Source of the DNA: Vicia villosa
Lineage: Eukaryota > Streptophyta > Magnoliopsida > Fabales > Fabaceae
Direction: 5' to 3'
Assembly: GCF_029867415.1 (NCBI RefSeq)
Contig: NC_081182.1
Coordinates: 43,077,462-43,141,461 of the forward strand
Length of the DNA: 64,000 bases
Positions 33,777 through 43,452 of this stretch are shown piece by piece (position 1 is the stretch's first letter; the number at the start of each line of letters is the position of its first letter). A program made the translations under genes and the position numbers. The notes under the pieces are model-generated. The model did not search any database and had not been told where the DNA came from. It saw only the letters and a list, made by a program, of their open reading frames with translations.

Positions 33777-34356
33777 TGTTAGAACAAGATTTGTTCTTAT
33801 CAATTATCTTAGTTTTGATGATAACAATAATATGAATTTTGCTTAAGATAATATGGTACTCTAATCCAATGCAATTTCCCTTTCAGGAAATATATAAAGA
33901 GTACGCATAATTCAGCGCTCAGAAGTTGTGTCTCAAATGGTTCAGCATGCAACATCAGAACATGGTCTGGCAAGACATCAGAAGATGGTCGAAGCAGAAT
34001 CAGAACATGGGTCTATGGAAGCATCAGAAGAACATGAGATCAGAAGCACTGAAGATCAGAAGATGGTATCACGCTCAGAAGCACTTCAAGGTCAGAAGAT
34101 CAGAAGATGCTATGCACCAAGCTGTTTGACTCTGATGATATTCAAACGTCGTATTCACAAACATCAGATCAGAAGGAAGTACACGTGGCAGACTACGCTG
34201 ACTGACAAAAGGAACGTTAAAGCTACTAAAGGCTACGTCAGTAGACACAGCGTGAACAAGGCTCGAGGTAGTTGACAAAAGCGTATAACATTAAATGCAA
34301 AGCTGTACGGAACACGCAAAGCATTAAATGCATTCAACGGTCATCTTCTCAACGCC

Positions 34357-34364
34357 TATAAATA
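34357..34364 (+). promoter_or_regulatory. TATA-like box, SIRE LTR
   Basis: TATAAATA in the context ACGCCTATAAATATGAAG, conserved at 42651-42658 and 50718-50725. It is a candidate core promoter for the gag-pol transcript. Confidence 0.6.
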
Positions 34365-34632
34365 TGAAGTTCTGATGAGAAGCAAGGTTAACGATTTTCG
34401 CACCAATACAATTCAAATTAACTTGCTGAAACTCTGTTCAAATCTAAACTCAGAATCTTCATCTTCATCAAAGCTCACTACATTGCTGTTGTAATATCTT
34501 AGTGAGATTAAGCTTAAATTGTAAGAGAAATATCACAGTTGTGATTATCGCTTTTAAGAAGCATTTGTAAACTCTTGAATAGATTACATTAAGTTGTAAG
34601 GAACTAGAGTGATCAGTTGATCAGTATACTCT

Positions 34633-34732
34633 AGGAAGTCTTAGCAGTTGGCTGAGCAGGAAGTCTTGGCAGTTGGCTGAGCAGGAAGTCTTGGCAGTTG
34701 GCTGAGCAGGAAGTCTTGGCAGTTGGCTGAGC
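34633..34732 (+). repeat. 25-bp minisatellite in SIRE LTR, four copies
   Basis: Exact 25-bp units start at 34633, 34658, 34683 and 34708 with core GGCAGTTGGCTGAGC (the first has TAGCAG). It is present in the LTR at 42070 (42927-43026) but not expanded in the LTR at 50140 or the two minus-strand LTRs. Confidence 0.92.
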
Positions 34733-35073
34733 AAAAAGTCTTAGGAGTGAACTAAGCCTAGAGTGATCGTGTTGATCAGTAGACTCTAGAAAAGTCTTAG
34801 GAGTGAACTAAGCAGTTGTTCCTGGAGTGATCAAGTTGTGATCAGAAGACTCTGGAAGACTTAGTTGCGGCTAAGTGGAAAACCATTGTAATCCGTGCGA
34901 TTAGTGGATTAAATCCTCAGTTGAGGTAAATCATCTCTGCGGGGGTGGACTGGAGTAGCTTCGTTAACAGCGAACCAGGATAAAAATAATTGTGCAATTT
35001 ATTTTTATCGTCCAAGATTTAAAGTCACACTTATTCAATCCCCCCCTTTCTAAGTGTTTTTCTATCCTTCAAT

Positions 35074-35085
35074 TGGCATCAGAGC
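35074..35085 (+). other. Primer binding site, SIRE unit 2
   Basis: TGGCATCAGAGC lies two bases after the LTR end. It differs by one base from the usual initiator tRNA-Met PBS TGGTATCAGAGC. Confidence 0.85.
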
Positions 35086-35158
35086 GCCGGTTCTAAGGTG
35101 CAAGCACTTAACCGTGTTTAGAAAAGATTCAGGAAGAGAAAAACGCTTCATTTAAAAG

Positions 35159-37066
35159 ATGGTTGATGAAAGTGAAAAGATTACATCTACATCTGGCTCT
35201 GCTGAGCAATACAACGGTAACAATGGTTATACTAGACCGCCGGTATTTGATGGTGAAAACTTTGAATACTGGAAAGATAAACTGGAAAGTTACTTTCTGG
35301 GTCTAGATGGTGATCTATGGGATCTTCTGATGGATGGTTACAAACATCCAGTAAATGCCAGAGGCGTGAAGCTGTCAAGGCAAGAAATGAATGATGACCA
35401 AAAGAAGCTTTTCAGGAATCATCATAAATGTAGAACTGTTTTGCTGAATGCTATCTCTCATGCTGAGTATGAGAAGATATCTAACAGGGAAACGGCCTAT
35501 GACATATATGAGTCCTTGAAAATGACTCATGAAGGAAATGCTCAAGTCAAGGAGACAAAAGCTCTAGCCTTAATCCAGAAGTATGAAGCCTTCAAGATGG
35601 AGGATGATGAAGACATTGAAAAGATGTTTTCGAGATTTCAAACTCTGACTGCTGGATTGAGAGTTCTTGACAAAGGATACACCAAGGCTGATCATGTAAA
35701 GAAGATCATCAGAAGCTTACCCAGAAGATGGGGTCCGATGGTGACTGCATTCAAGATTGCGAAGAATCTGAATGAAGTTTCTCTGGAAGAGCTTATCAGC
35801 GCCTTGAGAAGTCATGAAATTGAGCTGGACGCAAATGAGCCTCAAAAGAAAGGTAAGTCTATTGCATTAAAATCTAATATCAAGAAATGCACTAACGCTT
35901 TTCAGGCTAGAGAAGAAGATCCTGAAGAATCAGAATCTGAAGAAGAAGATGAACTGTCCATGATTTCCAGAAGGCTAAATCAACTCTGGAAGACCAAGCA
36001 AAGGAAGTTCAGAGGCTTCAGAAGTTCAAGGAAATTTGAACGTGGAGAATCTTCTGATGAAAGAAGATTTGACAAGAAAAAGGTCATGTGCTATGAATGC
36101 AATGAGCCTGGACACTACAAGAATGAATGTCCAAATCTTCAGAAGGAAAGTCCCAAGAAAAAGTTTCATAAGAAGAAAGGTCTTATGGCAATCTGGGATG
36201 AGTCAGAAGATGATTCAGAAGATGAGCAGGCCAACTGTGCGCTGATGGCGACAGAAGATGACGGATCAGAATCTACATCAGAATCAGATTCTGAAGAGGT
36301 ATTTTCTGAACTTACTAGAGATGAGTTAGTTTCCGGTCTAACTGAACTTCTGGAATCCAAGTCTCAGATTTGTATTAAATACAAAAAGCTGAAAAAGCTA
36401 TTTGAATTTGAAACAAAGAGGCTTGAATTGGAGAATTCTGAATTAAAAGAAAAACTTTTAAAACTATCCAATAATGTTGGATCTCCTTCTGATTCAGAAA
36501 AATCCACTCCCAGTCTAAACCATATTCTGAAGGAATATGATTTAAGTTTCAGGAAGTTCCTATCTAGAAGTATTGGCAGAAGTCAACTAGCTTCTATGAT
36601 ATATGCTGTATCTGGAAACAAAAGAGTTGGCATTGGTTATGAGGGTGAAACCCCATACAAACTTGAACCTGTTGATGAAATGAAACTCACATACAAGCCA
36701 TTGTATGATCAGTTCAAGTATGGCCACTCTCATGATATTAGGCACACTTCACATGCACAAAGTTTTCACATTACACACACTAAGAAGCATGTGACACAAC
36801 CTAGGAAATATCATGAAACTCACATTAAGAATTATCATGCTGTTCCTCCTATTGCTTACAATGTTAAATCCAAGTTCAAACAGAACTTGAGAAAATCTAA
36901 CAAGAAAGGACCCAAGAAAATGTGGGTACCTAAGGATAAGATTATTCCTATTGCAGATATCCTTGGCTGCAAGAAGGACAAAGCACAACATGTCATGGTA
37001 CCTGGATTCTGGATGCTCGCGACACATGACAGGAAGAAGGTCTATGTTCCAAGACCTGGTACTTAA
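35159..37066 (+). CDS. gag: SIRE unit 2 Gag
   Basis: 635 residues from an ATG 74 bp after the PBS. The N-terminal half carries the copia capsid-type domain (UBN2/Retrotran_gag_2 family): PPVFDGENFEYWKDKLESYF near residue 28, then MEDDEDIEKMFSRFQTLTAGL and IIRSLPRRWGPMVTAF near 147-198. A zinc knuckle CYECNEPGHYKNEC is at 311-324. Acidic and basic low-complexity stretches and a probable coiled coil (KLFEFETKRLELENSELKEKLLKL, about 405-430) follow. It would assemble particles and package element RNA. The C-terminal ~40 codons overlap pol, which is in the +1 frame. No stop or frameshift interrupts it. Unit 3's gag at 43453 is close in sequence, most divergent in the second half. Confidence 0.93.
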   Translation: MVDESEKITSTSGSAEQYNGNNGYTRPPVFDGENFEYWKDKLESYFLGLDGDLWDLLMDGYKHPVNARGVKLSRQEMNDDQKKLFRNHHKCRTVLLNAISHAEYEKISNRETAYDIYESLKMTHEGNAQVKETKALALIQKYEAFKMEDDEDIEKMFSRFQTLTAGLRVLDKGYTKADHVKKIIRSLPRRWGPMVTAFKIAKNLNEVSLEELISALRSHEIELDANEPQKKGKSIALKSNIKKCTNAFQAREEDPEESESEEEDELSMISRRLNQLWKTKQRKFRGFRSSRKFERGESSDERRFDKKKVMCYECNEPGHYKNECPNLQKESPKKKFHKKKGLMAIWDESEDDSEDEQANCALMATEDDGSESTSESDSEEVFSELTRDELVSGLTELLESKSQICIKYKKLKKLFEFETKRLELENSELKEKLLKLSNNVGSPSDSEKSTPSLNHILKEYDLSFRKFLSRSIGRSQLASMIYAVSGNKRVGIGYEGETPYKLEPVDEMKLTYKPLYDQFKYGHSHDIRHTSHAQSFHITHTKKHVTQPRKYHETHIKNYHAVPPIAYNVKSKFKQNLRKSNKKGPKKMWVPKDKIIPIADILGCKKDKAQHVMVPGFWMLATHDRKKVYVPRPGT

Positions 37067-40000
37067 GTCTGGAGGAGAAGTCAAGTTCGGAGGAGATCAG
37101 AAGGGCAAGATAATTGGCTCTGGAACTATAAAATCTGGTAACTCTCCTTCCATCTCTAATGTACTTCTTGTAGAAGGATTAACACATAACCTTTTATCTA
37201 TCAGTCAATTAAGTGACAATGGTTATGATATAATCTTTAATCAAGAGTCTTGCAAGGCTGTAAATCAGAAGGATGGCTCAATCCTATTTACAGGCAAGAG
37301 GAAGAACAACATTTATAAGACAGATCTGCAAGATCTTATGAGTCAGAAGGTGACTTGTCTTATGTCTGTTTCTGAAGAGCAGTGGGTCTGGCACAGGAGA
37401 TTAGGTCATGCTAGTTTGAGAAAGATCTCTCAAATTAACAAACTGAATCTTGTTAGAGGACTTCCTAATCTGAAATTCCAATCAGATGCTCTGTGTGAAG
37501 CATGTCAGAAGGGCAAGTTCTCCAAACCTGCATTCAAGTCTAAGAATGTTGTTTCTACCTCAAGGCCATTAGAACTCTTGCACATTGATCTGTTTGGACC
37601 AGTCAAAACAGCATCTGTCAGAGGAAAGAAATATGGATTAGTCATCGTAGATGATTATAGCCGCTGGACATGGGTAAAATTCTTGAAACACAAGGATGAG
37701 ACTCATTCAGTGTTCTTTGATTTCTGCATTCAGATTCAATCTGAAAAAGAGTGTAAAATCATAAAGGTCAGAAGTGATCATGGTGGTGAATTTGAGAACA
37801 AATCCTTTGAAAAATTCTTCAAAGAAAATGGTATTGCCCATGATTTCTCTTGTCCTAGAACTCCACAGCAAAATGGGGTTGTAGAACGAAAGAATAGGAC
37901 TCTTCAAGAAATGGCCAGAACCATGATCAATGAAACCAATATGGCTAAGCATTTCTGGGCAGAAGCAATAAACACTGCATGCTATATTCAGAATAGAATC
38001 TCTATCAGACCTATTCTAAATAAGACTCCCTATGAATTGTGGAAGAATAGAAAGCCTAACATTTCATATTTCCATCCTTTTGGATGTGTATGCTTTATTC
38101 TGAACACTAAAGATCATCTTGGTAAGTTTGATTCCAAAGCACAAAAATGTTTTCTTCTTGGATATTCTGAACGCTCAAAAGGCTACAGAGTATACAATAC
38201 TGAAACATTGGTTGTAGAAGAATCAATCAATATCAGGTTTGATGATAAGCTTGGTTCTGAAAAACCAAAGCAGGTTGATAATTTTGCAGGTTATGATATT
38301 GACACATCAGAAGTTGTTGAGCCAAGAAGCAACGCATCAGAAGCAGAGCTCCTCAGAAGCAAAGAACCAGAAGATCAAGTATCAGCTTCTCTGGAGGATC
38401 TAAGCATATCTGAAGAACCATCTGTCAGAAGATCATCCAGACTTATCTCTGGTCATTCAGAAGATGTCATTCTTGGAAAGAAGGATGATCCAATCAGAAC
38501 AAGAGCATTCCTTAGGAACAATGCAGACTGTCAATTAGGTCTTGTATCTTTGATCGAGCCAACTTCTGTTGATCATGCTCTAGAAGATCCAGACTGGATA
38601 ATTGCTATGCAAGAAGAACTAAATCAGTTCACAAGGAATGATGTTTGGGATCTTGTTCCTAGACCAGATGGATTCAATATAATTGGTACAAAATGGGTCT
38701 TCAGAAACAAGCTCAGTGAGAAAGGTGAAGTGGTAAGGAACAAAGCCAGACTGGTGGCTCAGGGTTATAGTCAGCAAGAAGGGATTGACTACACAGAAAC
38801 CTTTGCACCAGTGGCCAGGTTAGAGTCTATTCGTCTATTAATTTCTTTTGCCACTCAACATAACATCACTCTCTATCAGATGGATGTTAAGAGTGCCTTC
38901 TTAAATGGTTATATAGATGAAGAAGTTTATGTCCATCAACCTCCTGGTTTTGAAGACTCTATGTCTCCTAATCATGTTTTTAAACTAAAGAAATCATTGT
39001 ATGGATTGAAACAGGCTCCCAGAGCTTGGTATGAACGCTTAAGTTCTTTCCTTCTAGATAATGGTTTCACTAGAGGAAAAGTGGACACTACTCTCTTTTG
39101 TAAAACCTTTGAAAAGGATATTTTAATTTGTCAAATATATGTAGATGATATTATTTTTGGAACATCTAATGCTACACTTGGAAAGGAGTTTGCTAAGTCT
39201 ATGCAGGCGGAGTTTGAAATGAGCATGATGGGAGAACTCAAGTATTTCCTTGGAATACAAATAAATCAAACATCTGAAGGAACGTATGTTCACCAAACCA
39301 AGTATGTGAAGGAACTTCTGAAGAAGTTTAATCTTCTGGACTGCAAAGAAGCCAAAACTCCTATGCATCCAACATGCATCCTAGGTAAGGATGAGGTAAG
39401 TAAGAAGGTAGATCAGAAGTTATACAGAGGTATGATTGGATCTCTTCTATATCTGACTGCTTCTAGACCTGACATTCTGTTCAGTGTTTGTTTGTGTGCT
39501 AGATTCCAATCAGATCCTAGAGAATCTCATTTAACTGCTGTTAAGAGAATTCTAAGATATCTGAAAGGTACTACTAATGTTGGTTTAGTTTACAGAAAAT
39601 CTAAAGAATACAACTTAGTAGGATTCTGCGATGCTGATTATGCTGGAGACAGAATTGAAAGAAAAAGTACTTCAGGAAGTTGCCAATTTCTTGGAAGTCA
39701 CTTAATCTCCTGGTACAGCAAGAAGCAAGCAACCATTGCTCTATCAACCACAGAAGCAGAATATGTCGCAGCTGCTGGTTGTAGTACACAGATGCTCTGG
39801 ATGAAAAGTCAGTTAGAAGATTATCAGATATTTGAGAGTAACATTCCTATATTCTGTGATAATACTTCTGCTATATGTTTATCTAAGAATCCTATTCTTC
39901 ATTCAAAAGCTAAACATATTGAGATAAAACATCATTTCATAAGGGACTATGTTCAGAAGGGTGTTATATCTTTAAACTTTGTTGATACAAACCATCAATG

Positions 40001-40085
40001 GGCTGATATCTTTACAAAACCCCTAGCTGAAGATAGGTTTAAGTTCATTCTGAAGAACATCAGTATGGATTTATGCCCAGAATGA
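36951..40085 (+). CDS. pol: SIRE unit 2 Pol (protease, integrase, RT, RNase H)
   Basis: The open frame of 1044 codons starts at a non-ATG codon, so the start given is only the frame limit; expression presumably needs a frameshift from gag, processing of the RNA, or the frame was altered by mutation. Domains in order: aspartic protease WYLDSGCSRHMTG (Asp19); integrase HHCC (H148, H153, C182, C185) and DDE triad D213, D276, E312 (35 residues between the last two); RT about 565-805 with D645 (MDVKSAF) and YVDD 730-733; RNase H with D894, E935/E937 and D970. The protein ends at LCPE, typical for the lineage. All catalytic residues checked are present, so this is an intact-looking copia pol. It would act in cytoplasmic particles and, for integrase, in the nucleus. 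Confidence 0.94.
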   Translation: MQISLAARRTKHNMSWYLDSGCSRHMTGRRSMFQDLVLKSGGEVKFGGDQKGKIIGSGTIKSGNSPSISNVLLVEGLTHNLLSISQLSDNGYDIIFNQESCKAVNQKDGSILFTGKRKNNIYKTDLQDLMSQKVTCLMSVSEEQWVWHRRLGHASLRKISQINKLNLVRGLPNLKFQSDALCEACQKGKFSKPAFKSKNVVSTSRPLELLHIDLFGPVKTASVRGKKYGLVIVDDYSRWTWVKFLKHKDETHSVFFDFCIQIQSEKECKIIKVRSDHGGEFENKSFEKFFKENGIAHDFSCPRTPQQNGVVERKNRTLQEMARTMINETNMAKHFWAEAINTACYIQNRISIRPILNKTPYELWKNRKPNISYFHPFGCVCFILNTKDHLGKFDSKAQKCFLLGYSERSKGYRVYNTETLVVEESINIRFDDKLGSEKPKQVDNFAGYDIDTSEVVEPRSNASEAELLRSKEPEDQVSASLEDLSISEEPSVRRSSRLISGHSEDVILGKKDDPIRTRAFLRNNADCQLGLVSLIEPTSVDHALEDPDWIIAMQEELNQFTRNDVWDLVPRPDGFNIIGTKWVFRNKLSEKGEVVRNKARLVAQGYSQQEGIDYTETFAPVARLESIRLLISFATQHNITLYQMDVKSAFLNGYIDEEVYVHQPPGFEDSMSPNHVFKLKKSLYGLKQAPRAWYERLSSFLLDNGFTRGKVDTTLFCKTFEKDILICQIYVDDIIFGTSNATLGKEFAKSMQAEFEMSMMGELKYFLGIQINQTSEGTYVHQTKYVKELLKKFNLLDCKEAKTPMHPTCILGKDEVSKKVDQKLYRGMIGSLLYLTASRPDILFSVCLCARFQSDPRESHLTAVKRILRYLKGTTNVGLVYRKSKEYNLVGFCDADYAGDRIERKSTSGSCQFLGSHLISWYSKKQATIALSTTEAEYVAAAGCSTQMLWMKSQLEDYQIFESNIPIFCDNTSAICLSKNPILHSKAKHIEIKHHFIRDYVQKGVISLNFVDTNHQWADIFTKPLAEDRFKFILKNISMDLCPE

Positions 40086-40388
40086 GAAGATGAGAAGTTC
40101 TCATGTATGAGTATCTTCTGAAATGAATGTGGAACATTTTTTTAATCAGAAGTTCTGATTGAATTCTTTTAGAAATTATGATTCGGTTATTACTAACGTT
40201 TCATTGTCTAAGTTGATTCAGAACCTCTTTTAAAGCAAAACAGCTGTTACGCTTTATCTCGGGATGGTAAACCTGTCGTTACTATTCATGGATAAGCGCG
40301 CGTGCAGTTGAAGGGACACCGACCATAGGTAACTGTGCTAGTCACCTCATTCGTCTTTATTATCTCTCCTCACGTCACGTAACATTAA

Positions 40389-40859
40389 ATGCTTTTCATC
40401 ATTCGTTTCATTTTATTTTCCTTTAAATTCTCTTCAAAATGGTTTTCGGTTTCCTATCTCTTTGTTTTCCTCTTAAAGTTTTTTTTTCTCTCTCTCTCTC
40501 TCGTTTTTCATTTCTTCTCTCAAAACCTAGCGTTCACCTCAAGTCTGTTGAAGCTCCATGACTCAAAGGCGACAGATCTCTGTGCATCTCGGGATGGCTC
40601 TTCTAATACCGCTCTAGTCAGACTCTTCTTTGATGTTGTTATCAACTTTCATCCAAAGACAGAAGACTTTCTTGAGTTGTGGGAAGATATACTCAACTTC
40701 TATGTTGAGTTTCTTGACCGATTGTTGTATTTTTTAATTTTTGTAGTCATTTCCTCTTTGGAAATTCTACTTTGTAGTTTTCTTTTCCTTGCTGCTTCTG
40801 CTTGTTTTGTATTTGCTAGGAATGTTTCTCATCTTGTTAAACATAGGAACCCTTTGTAA
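40389..40859 (+). CDS. Short hydrophobic-tailed ORF at the env position, unit 2
   Basis: 156 residues from ATG 40389, about 300 bp after the pol stop. It is the same ORF as 32144-32566 except for the N-terminus, which changes because the CT run is one repeat shorter. The polar middle, acidic helix-like stretch and ~30-residue hydrophobic run with basic end are conserved. The sequence before it resembles the leader of unit 3's env-like gene (TCACGTCACGTAACATTAAA-like), so this ORF appears to take env's place. No family is recognised. Because the two copies are near-identical duplicates, conservation says little about selection. Confidence 0.5.
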   Translation: MLFIIRFILFSFKFSSKWFSVSYLFVFLLKFFFLSLSLVFHFFSQNLAFTSSLLKLHDSKATDLCASRDGSSNTALVRLFFDVVINFHPKTEDFLELWEDILNFYVEFLDRLLYFLIFVVISSLEILLCSFLFLAASACFVFARNVSHLVKHRNPL

Positions 40860-42055
40860 TATCTTTTGATTATCAATGAAAAGTTTCTTTGTGTTTTACA
40901 TTCCAGTAAATGTTTTCTTTTGTCGTTTTATACATCTGAATCTTTTTAAAATATTCTTTTTGATGTTATGACAAAAAGGGGGAGAAGATAAATGATAAAT
41001 GATTTGATTAAATCTATCAGTTGCTGGTAAAGGCTCCCACACATTCACTAACAAGAACTGCAAGTTCTATATGGTTTAAGTGTTTTGCAGGTACAAAGAA
41101 GTGAAGTGAATCTTCAGAAGCAAACACTAGAAGCAAAATCATAAGAAGTGTTATTCTGTAAAAGGAATAAGCTCTTGGAAACTGAAGCAAGCTGAGTGCT
41201 GTCAAGCTTCAGAGATCAGAAGCAAGAAAGAAGAATGAATCAGAAGCACTGATAATAGAATTTGAATATCATTGTCTATCCTGTTCTGACAAAATTCTAT
41301 TTGCTCTGATACATATAATGTTATGGCTCTGATACATTATTTGCTCTGATACACGTTTTTAGCCTAAAATGCTCTGATACATTTGGCTCTGATACATATC
41401 ATGTATTTGAATATACATTTTATGTTCTAACTCGTTCATGCTGACTTTTGTCGTTTAGTTTTTGTTCTGTAACATTTCAGGATGTAGAGATGCTCAGATG
41501 ATGCTCTGGTACATTCAACAATGTTCTGATACAAATCTAGCATGAAGTGATGTTGGTAGACATTCAAAGTTCTGAAGCTATCCGAGGGAAGCAAAAATCA
41601 GAAGACGTGAATGTCCTAAAAGATCCAGAAAATTCAAGTTCTGAAGCTGTCCTGAATGGAAGCAGAAATCAGAAGCTGTCAATGTTTTGAAGATCAAAGA
41701 AACTCAAGTTCTGAAGCTGTCCACGATGGAAGCAGAAATCAGAAGCTGTGAGTGTTCTAAGGATCTAAAGAAATTCAAGTTCTGAAGCTGTCCAATGGAA
41801 GCAGAAGTCAGAAGCTATGAATTCTCTGAAGGCAGAAGCTTATATGATCGTCTCTACCGAAATAATCAGGGAAGTCTTTTATTAAAGTTCTTCGAGTATT
41901 TATTTCAGGGGGAGATTATTTATCTCAGGGGGAGATTGTTAATCTCAGGGGGAGACATATTCATATGCTTATGCTATAGCTGTGTAATTTGTCTTTTGCC
42001 GTCTACTCTTTCTGATCGCAAATTCATATCATTTATATATGTTTTTGTCATCATC
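40860..42055 (+). other. SIRE unit 2 3' UTR with repeats and purine boxes
   Basis: A near-exact copy of 32567-33762: internal PPT-like tract near 40972-40986, CTCTGATACAT repeats, 68-bp-type repeats and three GGGGGAGA boxes 20 bp apart (about 41905-41956). Confidence 0.8.
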
Positions 42056-42069
42056 AAAAAGGGGGAGAT
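42056..42069 (+). other. Polypurine tract, SIRE unit 2
   Basis: AAAAAGGGGGAGAT precedes TGTTAGAAC. Confidence 0.9.
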
Positions 42070-43365
42070 TGTTAGAACAAGATTTGTTCTTATCAATTAT
42101 CTTAGTTTTGATGATAACAATAATATGAATTTTGCTTAAGATAATATGGTACTCTAATCCAATGCAATTTCCCTTTTCAGGAAATATATAAAGAGTACGC
42201 ATAATTCAACGCTCAGAAGTTGTGTCTCAAATGGTTCAGCATGCAACATCAGAACATGGTCTGGCAAGACATCAGAAGATGGTCGAAGCAGAATCAGAAC
42301 ATGGGTCTATGGAAGCATCAGAAGAACATGAGATCAGAAGCACTGAAGATCAGAAGATGGTATCACGCTCAGAAGCACTTCAAGGTCAGAAGATCAGAAG
42401 ATGCTATGCACCAAGCTGTTTGACTCTGATGATATTCAAACGTCGTATTCACAAACATCAGATCAGAAGGAAGTACACGTGGCAGACTACGCTGACTGAC
42501 AAAAGGAACGTTAAAGCTACTAAAGGCTACGTCAGTAGACACAGCGTGAACAAGGCTCGAGGTAGTTGACAAAAGCGTATAACATTAAATGCAAAGCTGT
42601 ACGGAACACGCAAAGCATTAAATGCATTCAACGGTCATCTTCTCAACGCCTATAAATATGAAGTTCTGATGAGAAGCAAGGTTAACGATTTTCGCACCAA
42701 TACAATTCAAATTAACTTGCTGAAACTCTGTTCAAATCTAAACTCAGAATCTTCATCTTCATCAAAGCTCACTACATTGCTGTTGTAATATCTTAGTGAG
42801 ATTAAGCTTAAATTGTAAGAGAAATATCACAGTTGTGATTATCGCTTTTAAGAAGCATTTGTAAACTCTTGAATAGATTACATTAAGTTGTAAGGAACTA
42901 GAGTGATCAGTTGATCAGTATACTCTAGGAAGTCTTAGCAGTTGGCTGAGCAGGAAGTCTTGGCAGTTGGCTGAGCAGGAAGTCTTGGCAGTTGGCTGAG
43001 CAGGAAGTCTTGGCAGTTGGCTGAGCAAAAAGTCTTAGGAGTGAACTAAGCCTAGAGTGATCGTGTTGATCAGTAGACTCTAGAAAAGTCTTAGGAGTGA
43101 ACTAAGCAGTTGTTCCTGGAGTGATCAAGTTGTGATCAGAAGACTCTGGAAGACTTAGTTGCGGCTAAGTGGAAAACCATTGTAATCCGTGCGATTAGTG
43201 GATTAAATCCTCAGTTGAGGTAAATCATCTCTGCGGGGGTGGACTGGAGTAGCTTCGTTAACAGCGAACCAGGATAAAAATAATTGTGCAATTTATTTTT
43301 ATCGTCCAAGATTTAAAGTCACACTTATTCAATCCCCCCCTTTCTAAGTGTTTTTCTATCCTTCA
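42070..43365 (+). repeat. SIRE LTR shared by units 2 and 3 (1296 bp)
   Basis: A near-identical copy of 33777-35071, with one extra T in CCCTTTTCAGG and few substitutions (for example TTCAACGCTC versus TTCAGCGCTC). TATA-like box at 42651-42658; 25-bp minisatellite at 42927-43026. Confidence 0.93.
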
Positions 43366-43367
43366 AT

Positions 43368-43379
43368 TGGCATCAGAGC
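43368..43379 (+). other. Primer binding site, SIRE unit 3
   Basis: TGGCATCAGAGC, identical to unit 2, two bases after the LTR. Confidence 0.85.
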
Positions 43380-43452
43380 GCCGGTTCTAAGGTGCAAGCA
43401 CTTAACCGTGTTTAGAAAAGATTCAGGAAGAGAAAAACGCTTCATTTAAAAG

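Larger units (their letters stand above)
33777..35071 (+). repeat. SIRE LTR shared by units 1 and 2 (1295 bp)
   Basis: It starts TGTTAGAACAAGATTTG and ends TTTCTATCCTTCA, followed by a PBS. It contains TATAAATA at 34357-34364 and four 25-bp copies (34633-34732). It is nearly identical to 42070-43365. It acts as 3' LTR of unit 1 and 5' LTR of unit 2, the hallmark of LTR-sharing tandems. Confidence 0.93.

Noticed and set aside
33928..34275. 115-codon ORF in the SIRE LTR, repeated at 42222
   Set aside because: It lies wholly within the U3 part of the LTR, upstream of the TATA-like box. It is composed of ATCAGAAG-type repeats and is altered in other LTR copies.
37707..39789. Minus-strand open frames within the SIRE pol gene
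   Set aside because: They are antisense shadows of a well-supported pol and match no family.
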